DNA from: Candidatus Sericytochromatia bacterium
Lineage (GTDB): Bacteria > Cyanobacteriota > Sericytochromatia > UBA7694 > JACMQJ01
DNA length: 20,174 nt
Direction: 5' to 3'
Assembly: GCA_014377055.1 (NCBI GenBank)
Contig: JACMQJ010000148.1
Span: forward strand, 1-20,174
Part shown: in pieces, positions 16,357 through 20,174 of the stretch
Numbering within the stretch: the first letter of the stretch is position 1
Layout: every line of letters begins with the position of its first letter
Notes under the pieces: generated by a model
Database searches by the model: none
What the model was told of the DNA's origin: nothing
The model's input: only the letters and a program-made list of their open reading frames with translations
Program-made: the position numbers and the translations under genes

Positions 16357-17295
16357 ATGGATAAAGATAAAAAATATAGATTAGTCACTAGAAGTGATTT
16401 TGATGGTCTTGTTTGTGCTGTTTTGCTAAAAGAGCTTGATATGATCGAAGATATAAAATTTGTTCATCCAAAAGACATGCAAGATAATCTAATTAATATT
16501 ACTGAAAATGATATTACTACCAATTTACCTTATGTCGAAAGCTGCCATTTAGCTTTTGATCATCATGAAAGTGAAATGATTAGAAATATTGATAAAAGAA
16601 GTGATAATTATATAATCGATCCTGATGCACCCTCTGCAGCTAGAGTTGTCTACAATTATTATGGAGGCAAAGGTGTTTTTAAAAATATTTCTGACGAAAT
16701 GATGTTGGCTGTCGATAAGGCAGATTCAGCGCAATTTACAATAGGAGATGTTTTAGTCCCAAAAGGATGGGAATTATTATCTTTTTTGATGGATGCTAGA
16801 ACAGGGCTTGGTAGATTTAGAGATTTTACTATTTCAAACTATCAACTAATGATGAAATTAATTGATCATTGTAAAAAATATTCTATAAATGAAATTCTAC
16901 AATTACCTGATGTTAAAGAAAGAGTTGATCTGTACCTCTCTAATCAAGATAAATTTGAAGAGCAAATTATAAGATGTTCTAGCGTTTATAATAATTTGGT
17001 AGTGCTAGATTTAAGAGATGAAGAAATTATTTATGCAGGTAATAGATTTGTTATTTATGGATTATTTCCACATTGCAATATTTCCATACATAGAATGTGG
17101 AATTTAAATAAGCAAAAAAATGTTTTCGCTGTAGGTAAATCCATTTTTAATAAAAATAGTAATACTGATATAGGACTTTTAATGCTTAAACATGGCGGTG
17201 GTGGTCATAAGGCAGCTGGAACATGTCAAATAGATAATATTAACGCAGATCATGTTTTAGAAGAATTAATAGCAACCATAAATAAAGATTTATAA
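16357..17295 (+). CDS. Stand-alone DHH/DHHA1-family phosphoesterase
   Basis: This 312-residue cytoplasmic protein is a DHH-superfamily metal-dependent phosphoesterase, distinct from RecJ. Motifs: DFDG at residues 14-17, DHH at 68-70, DKADSA with Asp120 and Asp123, and the DHHA1 substrate-binding motif GGGGHKAAG at 280-288. Homologues are often labelled exopolyphosphatase-like; others in the superfamily cleave nanoRNA or cyclic dinucleotides. The sequence does not decide between these. Length fits a two-domain enzyme with no extra parts. An extended -10 (TGCTAAAAT at 16297-16305) precedes the gene without a clear -35. The Shine-Dalgarno is weak. Confidence 0.88.
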   Translation: MDKDKKYRLVTRSDFDGLVCAVLLKELDMIEDIKFVHPKDMQDNLINITENDITTNLPYVESCHLAFDHHESEMIRNIDKRSDNYIIDPDAPSAARVVYNYYGGKGVFKNISDEMMLAVDKADSAQFTIGDVLVPKGWELLSFLMDARTGLGRFRDFTISNYQLMMKLIDHCKKYSINEILQLPDVKERVDLYLSNQDKFEEQIIRCSSVYNNLVVLDLRDEEIIYAGNRFVIYGLFPHCNISIHRMWNLNKQKNVFAVGKSIFNKNSNTDIGLLMLKHGGGGHKAAGTCQIDNINADHVLEELIATINKDL

Positions 17296-17408
17296 AAATA
17301 TTGAAACAAATATCTATTAAAACACGTCTATGTCAATATAGAGTAATATATGAGTAGTAATAATTATATTATCAATTATTTTTGGTAATTATTTTAAAGT
17401 TTATAGAA

Positions 17409-18887
17409 ATGAAAAAGTTAGTCAAAAGTTCAAGTTTAATATTGTTTTCAAGCCTATTTTTATTTATATCAGGTAATAATAATTTAATAGCTGCTGTTAA
17501 TCCTATTAAAAATTCTCCTAAACCTTCAACCAATTCATTACCTTCACCCCCACCAACTAATAAAAGTAAACTTAAAATAAATTCGGATGAAGCTAAATAT
17601 GATCGTAAAAGCAAAATAGCTTTGGCTACGGGTCATGTCAAAATAACTCAAGATACTTCCATTATTTTTACTTCTAGTGTTATGTATAACGAAGGATTAC
17701 ATACATCATTTATTGATCAATTTGTCAGAATTGTTAATACAGATAAAGAAACAAATAGAAAAACTGACATCTCAGCCAATAAAATGATTGCTTATCACCA
17801 AGAAAAAAAAGTTCATCTCGAAGACAAAGTAAGATTTGATCGTGAAGAAGAAAGAAAATTTATTCTAGTTGAACCTACAGCTACAGACAAACAGAAAACA
17901 GAAGTAGCTATCAGAAAAGAAAGAACTGTAATAACCTCTGATTCTGTGGATTATTGGACAAAATCAGGTGATGCAGTATTTACAGGTGGTGCTATCGTCT
18001 TACAAAGAGAAAAAAAAGCAACTGGAGACACAATAACTGTCAAAAATGATGCTAATAAAAATACTGATACAATTACACTTGATAAAAATGCAACATTAAC
18101 ACAAATCAAAGGAGACTGGTTAGTTAATGGAGGTATTATTAATCCGAAAGAGGATAAAGAAAAGCAGAGATTAGTCAAAGAAAAATTAGAAATGGATGCT
18201 GATAACATAGTTATTTATCAGAAAACTAGCGATCTTATCGGAAAAGGTAATGTAAAAATCACACAAAATGTTGCCAATAAATCAAGACAGGCAACATCGC
18301 AACAAGCTATTTATAGTGAAATAAGCAAAACAATGACTCTTACAGGTAACGTTAGAATAAAGAATGAAACAGAAGATTGGATCACAGCCGAAAAAGCAGT
18401 TTTTCATACGGACTCAGAAAATTTTGAATCTTATGCTGTAGATCCTGCTAATCCCCTAGATCCGAATAAAAAACAAATTGACTCTGTATTTACTATACCT
18501 GATGAAGAAAATCCTAAGCCTGAGTTACCTATCGGAAAATCTGGAGATAGTTTTAATTTGGATGAAAAAAATAAATCTGATATGTACACAAAACCAGAAA
18601 AACCAGCACCAAGTAATATACCAGCTAAAAATAATAACAAAAATATTATTATGCCAAAATCTATACCAAGCCCTCCAAAAGTACAACCTTCGGCAAATAT
18701 AAAAACAAAGCCAAATATTATTACGCCTTCAAAACCTTCTTTAGCACCTACAGTTATTAATAAGCCGATAAATAATAAACCATTTAATAGTCCATCACCT
18801 ATGCCTACACCTATACAGCAATTATTAACCCCACCTCCACCAAGTAAGATACCAAATAAAGGTGAGTTTAGCTTTCCAAACAATTAA
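17409..18887 (+). CDS. OstA/LptA-like periplasmic protein with Pro-rich C-terminal tail
   Basis: I place the start at the ATG at 17409 (492 residues) because a good signal peptide begins there (MKKLVK, hydrophobic core about 9-20, cleavage near AA at 28-29); the frame also extends nine codons upstream to a TTG. Residues about 55-340 consist of beta-rich OstA/LptA-type repeats with recurring GxVxI strands: TGHVKITQD (74-82), LEDKVRF (137-143), FTGGAIVLQ (191-199), KGNVKITQN (279-287) and LTGNVRIKN (311-319). LptA proteins form a periplasmic beta-jellyroll bridge carrying lipopolysaccharide to the outer membrane, but they are much shorter; this one has more repeats plus a Pro/Lys/Asn-rich tail (about 395-492). 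No lptB, lptC or lptD lies nearby. An LPS role is inferred; an OstA-like envelope scaffold is the alternative. Confidence 0.8.
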   Translation: MKKLVKSSSLILFSSLFLFISGNNNLIAAVNPIKNSPKPSTNSLPSPPPTNKSKLKINSDEAKYDRKSKIALATGHVKITQDTSIIFTSSVMYNEGLHTSFIDQFVRIVNTDKETNRKTDISANKMIAYHQEKKVHLEDKVRFDREEERKFILVEPTATDKQKTEVAIRKERTVITSDSVDYWTKSGDAVFTGGAIVLQREKKATGDTITVKNDANKNTDTITLDKNATLTQIKGDWLVNGGIINPKEDKEKQRLVKEKLEMDADNIVIYQKTSDLIGKGNVKITQNVANKSRQATSQQAIYSEISKTMTLTGNVRIKNETEDWITAEKAVFHTDSENFESYAVDPANPLDPNKKQIDSVFTIPDEENPKPELPIGKSGDSFNLDEKNKSDMYTKPEKPAPSNIPAKNNNKNIIMPKSIPSPPKVQPSANIKTKPNIITPSKPSLAPTVINKPINNKPFNSPSPMPTPIQQLLTPPPPSKIPNKGEFSFPNN

Positions 18888-18906
18888 CAGCAACATCAAG
18901 TTAGAC

Positions 18907-19298
18907 ATGAAAGATAAATTAATTGAATATGGTATAGATATAGGCAAAAATATTTTGATCTACATTGTCAAAGAAAAATTATTCCTAAAAAAAGGAAAAA
19001 TAATTTCAACTAACATTATAGAAATAAATAAGCCTAAGAAAAAATTTTTAGAAAATTATTGCTTGCTTATCTTTTCAAAAAAGTTGTTGTTGATAGAGTA
19101 ATAGCAAAGATAAATATTAAGCAAAATGATAAAGATTATAGTTGGATTATGGATTATCCCGTTAGCCAAAACTTTATTGATAATAACTATATGTTATCTT
19201 CAACAATAATTAACCTAGCTAATAATTGTGGTTTAAAAGCAATAGAACAAAAAGGAAACCTAATTACTTATACTTTAATTTTTCAACATAAATCCTAA
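18907..19298 (+). CDS. Small gene of unknown function split by a -1 frameshift (programmed or error)
   Basis: The first frame runs from ATG 18907 to TAA 19099-19101 (64 codons, starts MKDKLIEYGIDIGKN). The -1 frame is open from 19038 to a stop at 19296-19298 and reads as a natural continuation (KKVVVDRVIAKINIKQ ... NLITYTLIFQ). Shifting at the heptamer 19077-19083 would give a 130-residue protein. There is no plausible independent start with a ribosome site for the second part; a TTG at 19059 is the best available. The first frame can extend back to a GTG at 18862 inside the preceding gene, but ATG 18907, 19 bases after that stop, is more natural; no Shine-Dalgarno is visible. Composition is basic and helical, then beta-like. 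I recognise no family. It probably shares a transcript with the OstA-like gene. Confidence 0.55.
19077..19083 (+). other. Candidate -1 ribosomal slippery heptamer A_AAA_AAG
   Basis: In the first frame, codons read TCA AAA AAG, so A AAA AAG is in exactly the phase required for -1 slippage, the same heptamer used in E. coli dnaX and many IS3-family elements. I see no strong downstream stem-loop and no clear upstream Shine-Dalgarno stimulator. A six-A run is also a common place for a sequencing or assembly indel. A second six-A run at 19039-19044 is an alternative shift point. Confidence 0.4.
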
Positions 19299-20174
19299 AA
19301 TTTAAATCCAGCTTTTAAGTAAAAACTGTTACTTCCAGGATTAGAATAAGCACCATTATCTTTTGAAAAAACTGTTTCATTTTGATAACCAAAGCCAACA
19401 GATATAGTATCACTTGGTTTGTATTGAGCACCTATGCCAGAAAGTAATCTAGTCCCTTCAACTGAACTCATCACAGATGAATTACCTGTCACTTGAAATT
19501 TTCCAAAATCATATTTTGCATCTACTCCTAATGCAGTATTATGTAAATTATCTACAGATCTGAGCATATATTGACCGCCAAGACCCAACTCAAGAGGGCC
19601 TTTTTCATAAGCTACTCGACCATTCATGCCAATATTTGCAAATTCCATTGGATTTTTTGCCCCCATAGAAATCGCAGCTGCCGCCAGAGTTCCGTTATAA
19701 TCGACAAATGCACCTGTTCTATAAGATAAGTTATCATTTAATCTACCATAGACACTTTGTTCAACACCAAGATTTAATTTTGGTAAGCTACTTACTGTTT
19801 CGAGATCAAAGGATTGTTTATCACTATTAACCATTTTACCAGCATCACTTTTTCTCTCTGCATTAAAAGCAGCAAATGCTCCTGAAGCCTCTCCTCTAAT
19901 AGTTGTACTGGTAAAATGTCCCGGAGTAAACTCATAATTTATAGGCCTTAATTGTCCTTGTAATGAAGCTCCTGCTAAAACAGTTGGTGTTGAACTCCAG
20001 TTAGTTGTACCAACAATTCTTGCACCATCATTCGGTCTATATTGCACTCCAACAGATGCACTAAACCAATTATTTTCATCCCCCGTTTTGTAGCCTACAG
20101 TAGCATGAACAGAGTCTTTGGCAGTAGGATCGCCAGGTGACTCAAACTTTTTACCTACAGCTATACTCCATTTA
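19295..20174 (-). CDS. Outer-membrane beta-barrel protein (N-terminal part cut by window edge)
   Basis: The frame is open from the right edge (20173) to a stop at 19295-19297, giving about 292 visible residues; the GTG at 20047 is internal, because upstream codons continue the same pattern (WSIAVGKKFE, ATVGYKTGDENNW, FSASVGVQYRP). The sequence is a series of amphipathic beta-strands with alternating hydrophobic residues, Gly/Asn/Asp turns and aromatic girdle residues, ending FYLKAGFKF with C-terminal Phe, the outer-membrane barrel signature. No catalytic motif is seen. I do not recognise a specific porin family. The gene is convergent with the frameshifted gene and their stop regions overlap by four bases. 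The signal peptide must lie beyond the window. Confidence 0.75.
   Translation of the reverse strand, partial: KWSIAVGKKFESPGDPTAKDSVHATVGYKTGDENNWFSASVGVQYRPNDGARIVGTTNWSSTPTVLAGASLQGQLRPINYEFTPGHFTSTTIRGEASGAFAAFNAERKSDAGKMVNSDKQSFDLETVSSLPKLNLGVEQSVYGRLNDNLSYRTGAFVDYNGTLAAAAISMGAKNPMEFANIGMNGRVAYEKGPLELGLGGQYMLRSVDNLHNTALGVDAKYDFGKFQVTGNSSVMSSVEGTRLLSGIGAQYKPSDTISVGFGYQNETVFSKDNGAYSNPGSNSFYLKAGFKF

Noticed and set aside
18431..18883. 150-codon open frame on the minus strand
   Set aside because: It is antisense to the Pro-rich tail of the OstA-like gene; its Gly/Leu/Phe-rich sequence is what reversed Pro/Lys/Asn codons produce, and it has no independent start signal.
1..20174. CRISPR array, tRNA, rRNA, transposase or phage genes
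   Set aside because: I found no regularly spaced repeats, no cloverleaf or rRNA-like segments, and no recognisable mobile-element protein.

Overview
This is a strongly AT-rich bacterial window using the standard code, with mostly short intergenic gaps and a Gram-negative-type envelope. It encodes a FadL/TraF-like outer-membrane barrel with a signal peptide, a second barrel ending in Phe, an OstA/LptA-like periplasmic protein, an EmrAB-type tripartite pump and probable lipoproteins. I see no rRNA, tRNA, CRISPR array, transposase or phage gene, so this looks like ordinary chromosome. The sequence alone does not fix the taxon. An uncultured low-GC diderm such as a Melainabacteria/Vampirovibrionia relative is one low-confidence possibility.

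Layout. 1-1724 (-): recJ, cut by the left edge. 1915-4730 (+): amrS (AmmeMemoRadiSam-type radical SAM enzyme), then three abutting genes for a 97-aa membrane-anchored protein, a NapG-like ferredoxin with four Cys clusters, and a YkuD-type L,D-transpeptidase. 4739-5962 (-): patatin-like phospholipase. 5963-6697: non-coding stretch with an 11-bp inverted repeat and an apparent gene remnant. 6698-8386 (+): AidB-like acyl-CoA dehydrogenase. 8393-11327 (-): emrB and emrA, expressed from a clear sigma70-type promoter with a perfect 23-bp palindrome directly downstream of its -10 box. 11328-11877: regulatory region and a degenerate palindromic repeat element. 11878-14214 (+): oligopeptidase B with an export signal and a Pro/Ser/Thr-rich tail. 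14311-16260 (+): TraF/FadL-like barrel. 16357-17295 (+): stand-alone DHH phosphoesterase. 17409-18887 (+): OstA/LptA-like protein with a Pro-rich tail. 18907-19298 (+): small gene split by a -1 frameshift at an A_AAA_AAG heptamer. 19295-20174 (-): outer-membrane beta-barrel, cut by the right edge.

How the parts fit. Most of the right half serves the cell envelope: export, outer-membrane barrels, OstA-type bridge and an exported peptidase. The amrS block joins a radical SAM enzyme to a dedicated multi-cluster ferredoxin, which suggests an electron-transfer or protein-modification module without the usual partners AmrA and AmrB nearby. The features most worth testing are the emrAB operator, the -1 frameshift gene, the amrS/ferredoxin/YkuD block and the exported oligopeptidase B.
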